64,000 bases of DNA, from NCBI RefSeq assembly GCF_016102005.1, contig NZ_JACFPL010000002.1, positions 1 through 64,000 on the forward strand, read 5' to 3'. The notes beneath the pieces were generated by a model, which saw only the letters and a list, made by a program, of their open reading frames with translations, made no database searches and was not told the DNA's origin. The position numbers and the translations under genes are program-made. Position 1 is the stretch's first letter, and every line of letters begins with the position of its first letter. This DNA comes from Bifidobacterium choladohabitans. GTDB taxonomy: Bacteria; Actinomycetota; Actinomycetes; Actinomycetales; Bifidobacteriaceae. Below, piece by piece: positions 1 to 7,965 of this stretch.

Positions 1-251
1 CAGATACCCCAACACCACACTCTGACCAACACACAACCAAACCCACACACAGAACCTAAAACAACGCGTTTAGTTCCTATAGGCCCAGTGTTGGGAATCT
101 GGTAATTGCTCTTCAACGAAGAAGACCCGGGGGATTGCCAAGCATGAGCGGACACCCTTTTCGCCCACCAGTCACGATTTTGTTCAGGCAACTCTGCCTC
201 TTAGCTATTATGTAGCTTTAGCTAAAGAGCACAGCAACAGGCTAAGGAAAT

Positions 252-288
252 GGGTGGCCCGGCAATCTTGGGGTTTGCGGGGCCACCC
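252..288 (-). terminator. Possible terminator of the RCC1 surface-protein gene
   Basis: A perfect 9-bp inverted repeat (GGGTGGCCC at 252-260, GGGCCACCC at 280-288) with a 19-base loop lies about 20 bases past the stop of the minus-strand surface-protein gene. The T-run that follows on the minus strand is weak (CATTTCC), so efficiency is uncertain. I see no supportable gene in 1-308. Confidence 0.45.
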
Positions 289-308
289 CGCTTACTCGTG
301 CAAAGAGT

Positions 309-3300
309 TTAGTGGCGACGGCTGCTGCTTTCTCGTTGGTGGGAGGCTGCTGCCGTGGCGCCTGCTGCAGTGAGCAGTCCTGCGGCGAGCAGGACCAGGA
401 GTCCGGCGCTGCCGGCCCTGGGCAGGATGCCCTCGTAGGTGTAGCCCAGGTGGGCGGTCGTCTGTGCGGCCTGGTCTATGGTCCAGTCGACGGCCACGTC
501 GACGAATCCTGCGTCGTGGGGCGGGTTGGTGATGCTCCAGGTGACATCGGCGTTCCGGTACAGACTGGTCCCGGCGATGCCGCCGAACTTGACGCCAGTG
601 AGCACCACAGGCGTCGGATCGAAGGCAACCGCCAGGGGGGTTGTGCTTTTGGCTGCCGTTCGGTTGCTGCCCAACTGCCCGTATTGGTTGTCTCCCCAGG
701 CCCAGAGGTTGCCGTCCTGCCTGATGGCCAGTGAATGGAGCTGTCCGACGCTGCTTCGAACGGCTTTGAAGGTTTGGGCCTTGTTCGCGGGGTCCTTGAT
801 GGTCGCGGGCTTGTTCTGATTGACGGTGCTGCCGATGCCCAGCTGCCCGTTGCTGTTCCATCCCCATGCCCAGAGGCTGCCGTCACGGCCGACGACAAGG
901 GAGTGGTTCACACCCGCGCTGATCTGGGCGGCTTTAAGGTTTTGGCTGGTATTGGTAGGGTTCTGCACGGTTTGGGGCTTGTACTTGTCGCTGGTGCTGC
1001 CATCCCCCAGCTGGCCGTACCCGTTGTATCCCCAGGCCCAGGTGTTTCCGTCCGTATCGATGGCCAGGGCGTGCCAACTCCCCGCGCTGATTTGGGTGGC
1101 TTGGAAGGACTGATTGGGCAGTCGGGCCGGATTGGATGCGTAATTGGTGCTGTCGCTGGTGCCGTTGCCGAGCTGGCCGTTCGTGTTGTATCCCCAGTTG
1201 TACACGTTGCCATCGGCGTCCAGGGCCATGACGAAGCTCCAGTTGAGGCTGACCTGGACCGCACGCAAGGCCTGCCCAGGATTGTCCGGGTCGGCGACTG
1301 GAGTCGGGGTATTCCTGGCCGTGCTGTATGCGGGCGTCTGGCCCTTGCCGGTGCTTTCGCTGCCCCAGGTGTAGACGCGGCTTTCGGAGTCGATGGCGGC
1401 CGAGTCTGCGACGCCGGCGCTGACCTGTACGGCTTTGAATGGCTGTCCGCTGGTGTCCTTGACGGGCTGGGGCTTGTACCGGTCCGTTGTGGTGCCGTCG
1501 CCCAATTGCCCGTGGTCGTTGCGTCCCCAGCTGTAGAGGATGCCATTTGATCCTATGGCCAGGACGTGCGAGTCGCCGGCTGCAACCTGGGTGTAGGTAA
1601 AGCCGGAGTCCGCGCCGTCGGGCAGGGGGATTCTGACTGGAGTTTTCTGCATGGCGGCATCTGCCGGTTTCTGAGCCAGTTGTCCGTATTTGTTGTTGCC
1701 CCATGCGTAGGCGTTTCCGTCGCTGGCGACGCCTATGGAGAAGGAGCCTCCGGCGCTGGCCTGGTTGAAGCGGATGCCCCGGTTGATGGTGGGCGGGGTG
1801 ATGGTTATGTGCTGGCCGCCGAGCACGTTGCCTTTTTGTGGGTTCAGGGCCCAGTGGGTGTCCATTATGGTCCAGTGGGCTGCCAGGGTGATGTTGCCGG
1901 TGACCTGCTGGCTGAAGTCGTAGGCGATCCAGGAGTCGTTGCTGGTGTCCTTGATGAACCAGCCGTCGAACAGGCAGCCATCCGCTTTCGGATTGGGGAA
2001 GGGGCGTTTGGCCTGTTTGCCTTCGGTGACGGTCTGGTTTTGGGGCATGCCGGAGGGTGACGGGTAGGAGCTGTCCGTGCTGGTGAAGGTGACGGTGTAG
2101 GAGTCCAGGTACCTGTAGGCCAGGTGGGCGTCCGGCTGCTGGCCGTTCAAAGTCCATGAGACGGTTGTGTCCACTTTTCCTCGCGCATGCGCGGGTGTGG
2201 TGACGCTCCATGTACCATTCGCGTTCTTGCTTATGTTCGTGCCTGCCGTTCCACCGAAGCTGACTGCGGTGACTGTGGTGGTACCGGGCAGGTTCACCCG
2301 GCCGGGGATATGCCGATCGTTGGTGGTGTTGTCGCCCAGCTGGCCGTTGGCGTTTTTGCCCCAGGAGTACAGGTTTCCGTCTGAGGCCAAGCCGAAAGAG
2401 TTGTTGTCCCAACCGGCGCTTACCTGAACCCAGGTCAGTCCAGTTGGTGCGTTCTGTGGCGCAGCAACCCGGATAGGGGTGTTTCGCTGGGTAGTGGTGT
2501 TGTCGCCCAGCTGGCCATTGTTATTGGCACCCCAGGAGTAGAGGTTTCCGTCTGAGCCAATGGCCAGTGATGCAACAGATAGGAGGCTTACTTGTTTCCA
2601 AGAGAAATTAGGTAGCACTCCATTGGGTTTATGCGCTTGAGTTGGGCCGTACACGTCAACGGTGGACCCATTGCCAACGTTGCCGTTTCCGCCGTAACCC
2701 CATGTATATATGTTGCCGTCGGACCCGATAGCTTGCGAGTAGTAGTCCCCCATTTGGAACTGTCCCCAGGTGAAATTGGAGGGAACACCTTGCGGTGTGG
2801 CAATTCGGACGGGCGTGATCTTATTATCGGTGATTGATCCTGTACCCACTTCACCACGGGTATTTGCGCCCCAGCCGTAGATCCAGTTATCCGATCCCAA
2901 GGCCAGAGAATGCCATCCCCATCCGCTCATCTGCTTCCATGTGAATCCGGAGGGTACTCCGCTTGGCATCTTCACCTGGATGGGGGCATGCCGTTCAGTG
3001 GTAGTGCCGTCCCCCAGTTGGTTATGATCGTTGTCGCCCCAGCTGTAGAGCTTGCCGTCGGATCCTAGGCCAAGAGCATGCAGGCTACCTACCGCTTCCT
3101 GCTTCCATGTGAACCCGGATGGGGCATTTTGTGGCAAGTTAACAGGTTCGGGAGTGTAATGCGCGGTTGTAGTGTTGTTCCCCAACTGACCATAGGTGTT
3201 GTCGCCCCAGCTGTAGAGCTTGCCATCTGATCCCAGACCCACGGAGAACAAGTATCCGGCTGAGGCCTGGACCCAGGTAAAATCCTGGGATACGCCCTGG

Positions 3301-4133
3301 GGTTTCTTCACCGGGACCGGCTCATGACGTTCAGTGGTGGTCCCGTCGCCGAGTTGGCCATGATCATTGCTTCCCCAGGCGTAGAGGTTGCCGTCCGAGG
3401 CGACTGCAAGAATGTGCCCCCTTCCAGCGCTGACCTGGCTGAAGCGTATTCCTCGGGGTCCGGGCGGGGTCAGGGTGACTTTCGTGCCGCCGGCGACCGG
3501 CCCCTGCATGGGGCTCATGCTCCAGGCATCCGCCTTGGTCCAATGAGCGGTGAGCTTCAGATCGTTGGTGATGGGCTGGTTGAAATCGTAGGCGACGGGT
3601 GTTGAACCGATGAACCAGCCGTCGAACAGGTAGCCATCTTTGGTCGGATTCGCTGGACGTTTCGCGCGCTCGCCGTCAGCTATGGTTTGTGCCGTGTCGG
3701 TGCCTTGGGGGTTGCTGAAGGTGACGGTGTGCGATGTGAAGGCGCGTGATTGCAGTCCAGCGTTGTCTTTGTCGTCGGGAGTCCCGGTCTTGTCCGGCGT
3801 GGGGGAGATGGAGGGGGTCGGTTGTGTGGGATTCAGAGGGGAGGATGTGGCCAGAGGAGATGGAGAAGTAGGAGTTGTTGCCGTTCCGGTTGGCTGGGTG
3901 GTGATGTCAGGAGCATTGCTGGACTGTTGCTTAGCTTCACGATCCCCCTCCTCCCCGCTATTCCCATATGGGGTCGGCGCTACTGCGCGGGCCGCACTGG
4001 ATTGGGTTGTGGCGCTGTCTGCCGTGGCATAGGTGCAGATCAGGAGACTTGTGGGCAGAATAATGGCCAGCAGGAGGCTGATCAACAAGGCCGGTCGAGC
4101 GGATACAGTTATATTAGAGTGCTGACGAGGCAT
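309..4133 (-). CDS. Cell-wall surface protein: two RCC1 propellers, each inserted in a TIG domain, plus InlB B-repeats
   Basis: A 1274-residue exported protein of unknown ligand, probably wall-anchored. I start it at ATG 4133 because GGGGAAGGGG precedes it and a signal peptide follows at once (hydrophobic about residues 14-36); the frame stays open upstream but has no better start. Order: Pro/Thr/Ser-rich stalk (about 70-120), InlB B-type repeat (about 133-200), first half of a TIG/IPT domain (about 203-228), seven RCC1 repeats (about 229-610, motif SDGxLYSWGxNxxGQLGDGT), second half of TIG (VSFGGTAGT onward, about 616-670). The whole order then repeats: InlB repeat about 678-754, TIG half, seven RCC1 repeats about 785-1165, TIG second half about 1171-1225. 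The C-terminus has LPRAG (1237-1241), a hydrophobic segment and SSRRH, a sortase-like signal with A for T. Adhesion or carbohydrate binding is inference. Confidence 0.88.
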   Translation of the reverse strand: MPRQHSNITVSARPALLISLLLAIILPTSLLICTYATADSATTQSSAARAVAPTPYGNSGEEGDREAKQQSSNAPDITTQPTGTATTPTSPSPLATSSPLNPTQPTPSISPTPDKTGTPDDKDNAGLQSRAFTSHTVTFSNPQGTDTAQTIADGERAKRPANPTKDGYLFDGWFIGSTPVAYDFNQPITNDLKLTAHWTKADAWSMSPMQGPVAGGTKVTLTPPGPRGIRFSQVSAGRGHILAVASDGNLYAWGSNDHGQLGDGTTTERHEPVPVKKPQGVSQDFTWVQASAGYLFSVGLGSDGKLYSWGDNTYGQLGNNTTTAHYTPEPVNLPQNAPSGFTWKQEAVGSLHALGLGSDGKLYSWGDNDHNQLGDGTTTERHAPIQVKMPSGVPSGFTWKQMSGWGWHSLALGSDNWIYGWGANTRGEVGTGSITDNKITPVRIATPQGVPSNFTWGQFQMGDYYSQAIGSDGNIYTWGYGGNGNVGNGSTVDVYGPTQAHKPNGVLPNFSWKQVSLLSVASLAIGSDGNLYSWGANNNGQLGDNTTTQRNTPIRVAAPQNAPTGLTWVQVSAGWDNNSFGLASDGNLYSWGKNANGQLGDNTTNDRHIPGRVNLPGTTTVTAVSFGGTAGTNISKNANGTWSVTTPAHARGKVDTTVSWTLNGQQPDAHLAYRYLDSYTVTFTSTDSSYPSPSGMPQNQTVTEGKQAKRPFPNPKADGCLFDGWFIKDTSNDSWIAYDFSQQVTGNITLAAHWTIMDTHWALNPQKGNVLGGQHITITPPTINRGIRFNQASAGGSFSIGVASDGNAYAWGNNKYGQLAQKPADAAMQKTPVRIPLPDGADSGFTYTQVAAGDSHVLAIGSNGILYSWGRNDHGQLGDGTTTDRYKPQPVKDTSGQPFKAVQVSAGVADSAAIDSESRVYTWGSESTGKGQTPAYSTARNTPTPVADPDNPGQALRAVQVSLNWSFVMALDADGNVYNWGYNTNGQLGNGTSDSTNYASNPARLPNQSFQATQISAGSWHALAIDTDGNTWAWGYNGYGQLGDGSTSDKYKPQTVQNPTNTSQNLKAAQISAGVNHSLVVGRDGSLWAWGWNSNGQLGIGSTVNQNKPATIKDPANKAQTFKAVRSSVGQLHSLAIRQDGNLWAWGDNQYGQLGSNRTAAKSTTPLAVAFDPTPVVLTGVKFGGIAGTSLYRNADVTWSITNPPHDAGFVDVAVDWTIDQAAQTTAHLGYTYEGILPRAGSAGLLVLLAAGLLTAAGATAAASHQRESSSRRH

Positions 4134-5175
4134 AGTATGATCCCCTTCCCCAGGAATCGCAGCCATATTGTCAAGAATCCCCAACATCCGGCGAAACACG
4201 TGCCGAAGACAACTTTGGCCGCTAATGACACAGTAGCATAAGCGCTGATGGTCTAGAACAAATAAAATTGAGAAATTTCTGTTTACTTTCTGACGATTTA
4301 ATGGCGCTCGTCGGCTTTTCATCCATGGTTGGCCTTTCGTTTCTGAGGGTCCATTACCGATTTGGTAAGCGAAACAGAAGGGATGCCAGGGAAATAGGTA
4401 TTGTTATCAATGCATCAGCGAGGAGAGCGAACTCAAAACAGTGCTATGCATGCCAAAAGTTCATTAGGGAAAACCGATAGCTATGAAACCATGGAGTTCT
4501 ATGCAGGTATGCGAGAGATTCGTAGCGGACGATGTGGGTTTGTCGATGTGTTGAGAATGCGGTGTTGACAGCAATACAGGACCTGGTGATGTATCATCCA
4601 GGCTTTCTATTCGGTTGCTAGTACACACATTCTGATTGCAGTCGATCTTATGCTAGATGGCCATAGTTGATTACTTGATCAAACTTGGTTTTAGCGGCAG
4701 CAATTTATCAAGGTGATGGCAAATATCGACACAAAGTGCAACGACTCGGTATGCTTGCGTGCAAAAGTTCTGTTAATCAATGCTGACTTTTTCTGCCGTC
4801 ATACGCCAAGCAGCCCAACAGTATGCGGAAGCACAAGAGCGACCTTCCGAGTCCTGACTTGGGTATGAGGCGCCAAGAGCAGACTGTCGGTCTGCGGCAA
4901 GATGTCATAGAGACAGGCAAAGGGGCAGCGAGGTAGAACTGAACACGTCGACTCACTTGCCTTTTATCTCCATGATCGTCCCATGTGGTTGCTGATATTT
5001 GGCCGAGTGCAGCAAAAGGATGGAGGCATGTGCAGAAGAACGGCGAGGCTGGCGTTGGGCATCAGCGAGGTGGAGCACCGGCAAATGGATGGGATGGTCT
5101 TGCAGCGCAGGCCGAGCGGAGGGGGTCTTTAGCATTAGCCATGCCAACAAGCTCTCTTTCTGGTTCTGTAAAAGC
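4134..5175. other. Gene-free stretch upstream of the surface protein
   Basis: About 1 kb of lower-GC sequence with only short open frames that lack ribosome-binding sites and plausible protein composition (for example 4268-4480 on plus). On the minus strand a TATGCT hexamer near 4236-4241 could be the -10 of the surface-protein gene, which would give a leader of roughly 100 bases. I see no RNA gene, repeat array or recognisable gene remnant here. Confidence 0.4.
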
Positions 5176-5888
5176 CTAATTAGAGCCTGTCCATCCATAA
5201 CAATCGGCGATGCAGTTCCCCTCGTTGTCAATGGCTGGTCCCTCGTGGCCCTGCTGTAGCTGGTTCCACAGGTTGGGGTAGTCCTGAAGATTGAATCCGC
5301 CGCTGTGCTGAGTAAATGGGATAGATCCGCCTCTTCCACCGGTCAACGTGTCGGTGGAGGCGGCGGAGCCTCGCAGGCTCCGGCGGCCCCATCAGCCCCT
5401 CAAGGAGGTAACGGAAGTACAGATTGGCACCAATGGGTAGATCAAACAACTCCGAGTAGCTGTCATGCCGGGGAATTCTGCCCCATTGGATGATTGATTG
5501 AGGATTTACCAGCGGGACCGGTTGCTTGGAAGGTCTCCCATCCCGCTGGCGTTACTTGTGAGCGACCATAAGGCTGTCTCTTTACGGTATTCTGCTGCAC
5601 CCGCTCAAGAATGCGATCTGGTCCGGCTTGGGTCTGAACGTGTAGGCGTGGATAAGGATGTCAATGGCATTTTGAATCGGCCTTGAGCCACAGACAAACG
5701 TGAGAACTTATTCTTAAACTATATGCATCGCTTTAGAGCTACACCGCTTTCCTTATAGGGTGTAGGTAGTAGCTTGTAATTGGGGATTATCAGCAGTGAA
5801 TGTGGGCCGCTACTGCTGGAGCGAGTGCTGATACGGCCGTTGCGGATGTGATGAATACCCGTAGAGCTTTGCGTCGCACTTTCTTCAT
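5176..5888 (-). pseudogene. Probable decayed gene for a small secreted protein
   Basis: The minus strand carries a chain of protein-like fragments in different frames. ATG 5888 opens a 32-residue peptide that looks like a signal sequence (MKKVRRK basic start, hydrophobic core, AVAA cleavage-like end) and stops at 5790. Further on come NAIDILIHAYTFRPKPDQIA, then PYGRSQVTPAGWETFQATG, and finally GGFNLQDYPNLWNQLQQG running to ACYGWT-like CYGWTGSN and a TAG at 5176-5178. Stops and frame changes separate them. No ribosome-binding site precedes 5888. I recognise no family. A decayed secreted protein explains the pattern; chance open frames in each piece remain possible. Confidence 0.35.
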
Positions 5889-5938
5889 TGCATCAATATG
5901 GCGATGTGCCGGATCAGTGCAGGAGGCTGTACCCGGAA

Positions 5939-6517
5939 TTATGCGGCCTGCTTCGGCAAACTCCGAACGTGAGGATCGAGCAATGCAATCAATTTGACAC
6001 CATTCGGCTGGTCGCATGAGAGTTTGTGCGGGTCCCCCTGTTTAATGTCGATCTTTGCAAAGGGGAAGAAATTCTGACCGTCGCCTGCTGGGTAATTCAA
6101 GTTTGAAGAAGAGCGCTGCATGGCTTGTCCGTTCACCTTGCATTGCGCGGCTTCTGTCTGCTTAAGATCGGCCCGGCGCGCAAGTACATACAGGGTTCCC
6201 GACTTGTTCGCGGAGATGGTTGTGACGCTGCTGTCACCAGAAACGTCGTACTTTGTCAAAGATGAAAGGTAATTGGAGACCTGTTCCACGGACGGCTCTG
6301 AACGATTCGATCCTTGGCAGCCCGAGAACAGGGCCACACTCATCAAAACTGCTACAAGGGCGATTATTTGTTTTTTCCAGATGGCGCCAGCCGTCCTTGC
6401 TTCGCTATGGAACCGGGTTGGCAATGCCGTGAGCCGCCCCAAGTGTCCGTGGGAATCCCGCTGATGCGCCACTGTCGAATTAAAGTCCGTCTGCTCAAAA
6501 GCCTTTGTCTTCTTCAT
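5939..6517 (-). CDS. Putative lipoprotein with a long N-terminal extension
   Basis: 192 residues. The start ATG 6517 is supported by AAGGAG five bases upstream. An unusual 45-residue basic/polar stretch precedes the hydrophobic segment (about 48-63), which ends in a lipobox LFSGC with Cys67. The exported part (68-192) is small and has two further cysteines, at CKVNGQ and LSCDQP, that may form a disulfide. I do not recognise a family. It stands alone between the decayed gene and the Panacea cluster, transcribed in the same direction, with a long AT-rich upstream region. The extension could be part of the signal region or sit in the cytoplasm; no later ATG could replace the chosen start. Confidence 0.7.
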   Translation of the reverse strand: MKKTKAFEQTDFNSTVAHQRDSHGHLGRLTALPTRFHSEARTAGAIWKKQIIALVAVLMSVALFSGCQGSNRSEPSVEQVSNYLSSLTKYDVSGDSSVTTISANKSGTLYVLARRADLKQTEAAQCKVNGQAMQRSSSNLNYPAGDGQNFFPFAKIDIKQGDPHKLSCDQPNGVKLIALLDPHVRSLPKQAA

Positions 6518-6863
6518 CAGTTCTCCTTAGGCAGGTAGGGGAGGGTTCACGACGTTGTTAATTAGATTTAGTTTCATAACTCAGAAGAGCGGTTATTAGT
6601 TAAAGCCATGTTAGCTCGTTATTCAGGATATACGAATATTTACCAGTTTGTACCTTTCGTGGTCGAAATCTGGCTATATTTACCTGATTAGCCGCCACTC
6701 TTCTTATTAATCGGATTAGCACCATGCATGCGATTCCTACCTGCTTTAAGCTTGAGATCACAACAGGAATTGTGATTTACCTTGAGGAAGTCTCTGAAGA
6801 CGTGTGCTTGTCACATTGTTTTCTTACCGGCTATTTACCAATACAGAAACAATTGCTAGAAAT
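6518..6863. other. AT-rich intergenic region, no gene seen
   Basis: About 350 bases upstream of the lipoprotein gene, AT-rich, with several TA-rich hexamers that could serve as promoter for that gene but no clear -35/-10 pair. A plus-strand open frame running through here has cysteine-rich, non-protein-like composition and overlaps the real minus-strand genes, so I do not call it. Confidence 0.4.
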
Positions 6864-7004
6864 TCATATGAGTCTGGCTGCATTTCTGAGTTGTGCGGCT
6901 TGTTCAGTGAATGTTGTCTGTCTGCTGATCATTTCTCGTATCCAGCGATACATGCCATTGCGCTTAGGTTCGTCTGAATCGTCAATATCCAATTCGTTGT
7001 CCAT
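6864..7004 (-). CDS. Small acidic/amphipathic protein next to the Panacea gene
   Basis: A 46-residue protein from ATG 7004 (MDNELDIDDSDEPKRNGMYR...) ending in RNAARLI. The same frame is open upstream to a TTG at 7034, which would add ten residues and sits nearer an A/G-rich stretch. The composition is convincingly protein-like: an acidic head, then an amphipathic helix with Arg, Gln and Thr. It follows the Panacea-domain gene on the same strand within about 70 bases, the position where a partner of such a protein would be expected. No family is recognised. Role as toxin, partner or truncated remnant cannot be decided from sequence. Confidence 0.55.
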   Translation of the reverse strand: MDNELDIDDSDEPKRNGMYRWIREMISRQTTFTEQAAQLRNAARLI

Positions 7005-7072
7005 TTTGAAAACCCAAGAAGACGAATCTTGCAAGGCGACTCTTTTGCCGGCTTGTTCCTTGCAGTGTTACC

Positions 7073-7609
7073 TTATGAGTCTTCCAGCAGTTTCAGCACA
7101 TTTGGGAATCGCTCATCGACTGCACGAACACCTCCGGCTAGGGTTCTCCGCAAATCAGGATGATCAATGCCATCGTGAGAGCGGAGCATGGCCTCTTCAG
7201 TAATTTCTTTGTTCTTGCCGGATTCATATACAGCTTTCCAGGCTGAACCGTCGCGATGTAGATAGTCCACAAGTTCGAAGGCTGCCAATGGCCCGTATAA
7301 AGCGGCAACTCTTTGAACTACATTTCTCACTGCTTGGAGTCCGACTGAAGAATCGGTTTGATCATGCTCATCTATTATAGCTGGGGCAGTTATCCGATTT
7401 GGGCCATACTCTTTGAATGCTGCATAAACGCTCGGTGCCACGGGGCCGCATTCCCAGGCTTGTATAGGTTCGTCGAAAAGCCTATGCCTGTGTATCCGAA
7501 GGCACTCAACCTGTGCGAAATACACCAGCTTGTTGATTTTCATATTTGTCAAATACAGGTGTGTATGAGGATAGGAGATCAACATGTTGGCGATAGTCAA
7601 TGCAAGCAT
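7073..7609 (-). CDS. Panacea-domain (SocA/DUF4065-type) antitoxin-like protein
   Basis: About 178 residues from ATG 7609, preceded by AAAGGAGG; an in-frame ATG 21 bases earlier overlaps that site and is less likely. The domain signature is clear: MKINKLVYFAQ near the start, then AWECGPVAPSVYAAFKEYG, followed by a helical half. This family includes SocA of Caulobacter and the Panacea antitoxins that neutralise very diverse neighbouring toxins. Here it lies 35 bases behind a short metallopeptidase gene and ahead of a 46-residue protein, on the same strand, so either neighbour could be its partner. GC is lower than in the core genes, which suggests transfer. Confidence 0.82.
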   Translation of the reverse strand: MLALTIANMLISYPHTHLYLTNMKINKLVYFAQVECLRIHRHRLFDEPIQAWECGPVAPSVYAAFKEYGPNRITAPAIIDEHDQTDSSVGLQAVRNVVQRVAALYGPLAAFELVDYLHRDGSAWKAVYESGKNKEITEEAMLRSHDGIDHPDLRRTLAGGVRAVDERFPNVLKLLEDS

Positions 7610-7644
7610 GTGATTCTTGCCTCCTTTCATGCTGATTTGCGTCC

Positions 7645-7965
7645 TCAGGGCAGCTGGTACATATGCCCGCTGTAGTCATGGCTGACAGGGTTGGTGTTCC
7701 AGGGGTAGGGCAGTGTGGTCTGCGGATAGATGTCCGCCAGCAGATGGATGGCGTGGCCGAATTCATGGGCCAGTATGGACTCGTTTGGGTAGCGGGTCTG
7801 GCGCACGCCCTCAGCGATGCGTTCGATGTTGGCGGGGGAGATGGAAGTGATCGGGTCTTCGATAACGCCCACATAACCTGATTTTGTCTGGTCCAACCGC
7901 GGCGAAAACGAGATGAGGGTTTTCCTGGACGTGGACTGAAGGTCATTCAGCCATCCCTCAAGCAT
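7645..7965 (-). CDS. Short HExxH zinc-metallopeptidase-like protein
   Basis: 106 residues with a gluzincin-type motif LAHEFGHAIHLL (His-Glu-x-x-His) at about residues 66-77 and a His/Asp/Tyr-containing tail (SHDYSGHMYQLP) that could give a third zinc ligand. The ATG overlaps the stop of the exporter gene (ATGCTTGA), so it is probably translated by coupling. It is shorter than most secreted peptidases and has no signal peptide, so it may be the C-terminal remnant of a larger enzyme or a compact intracellular effector. Its position directly before the Panacea gene makes the second reading worth testing. Exact family not recognised. Confidence 0.6.
   Translation of the reverse strand: MLEGWLNDLQSTSRKTLISFSPRLDQTKSGYVGVIEDPITSISPANIERIAEGVRQTRYPNESILAHEFGHAIHLLADIYPQTTLPYPWNTNPVSHDYSGHMYQLP

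Noticed and set aside
735-1550. Plus-strand open frame opposite the RCC1 repeats
   Set aside because: Repeating pattern comes from the RCC1 repeats read backwards; no start signal.
2300-3420. Repeated blocks suggesting a CRISPR array or tandem DNA repeats
   Set aside because: The blocks are coding RCC1 repeats that vary at third positions; there are no constant repeats with unique spacers.
4268-4480. Plus-strand 70-codon frame upstream of the surface protein
   Set aside because: No ribosome-binding site, no recognisable features, and it overlaps the probable promoter of the surface gene.
5305-5493. Plus-strand Gly/Ala/Pro-rich 62-codon frame
   Set aside because: The minus strand carries better protein-like fragments over the same bases; the low complexity comes from a GC-rich patch.
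6724-7203. Plus-strand open frame of 159 codons
   Set aside because: It overlaps the Panacea and small-protein genes on the other strand, is rich in Cys and Leu without pattern, and has no ribosome-binding site.
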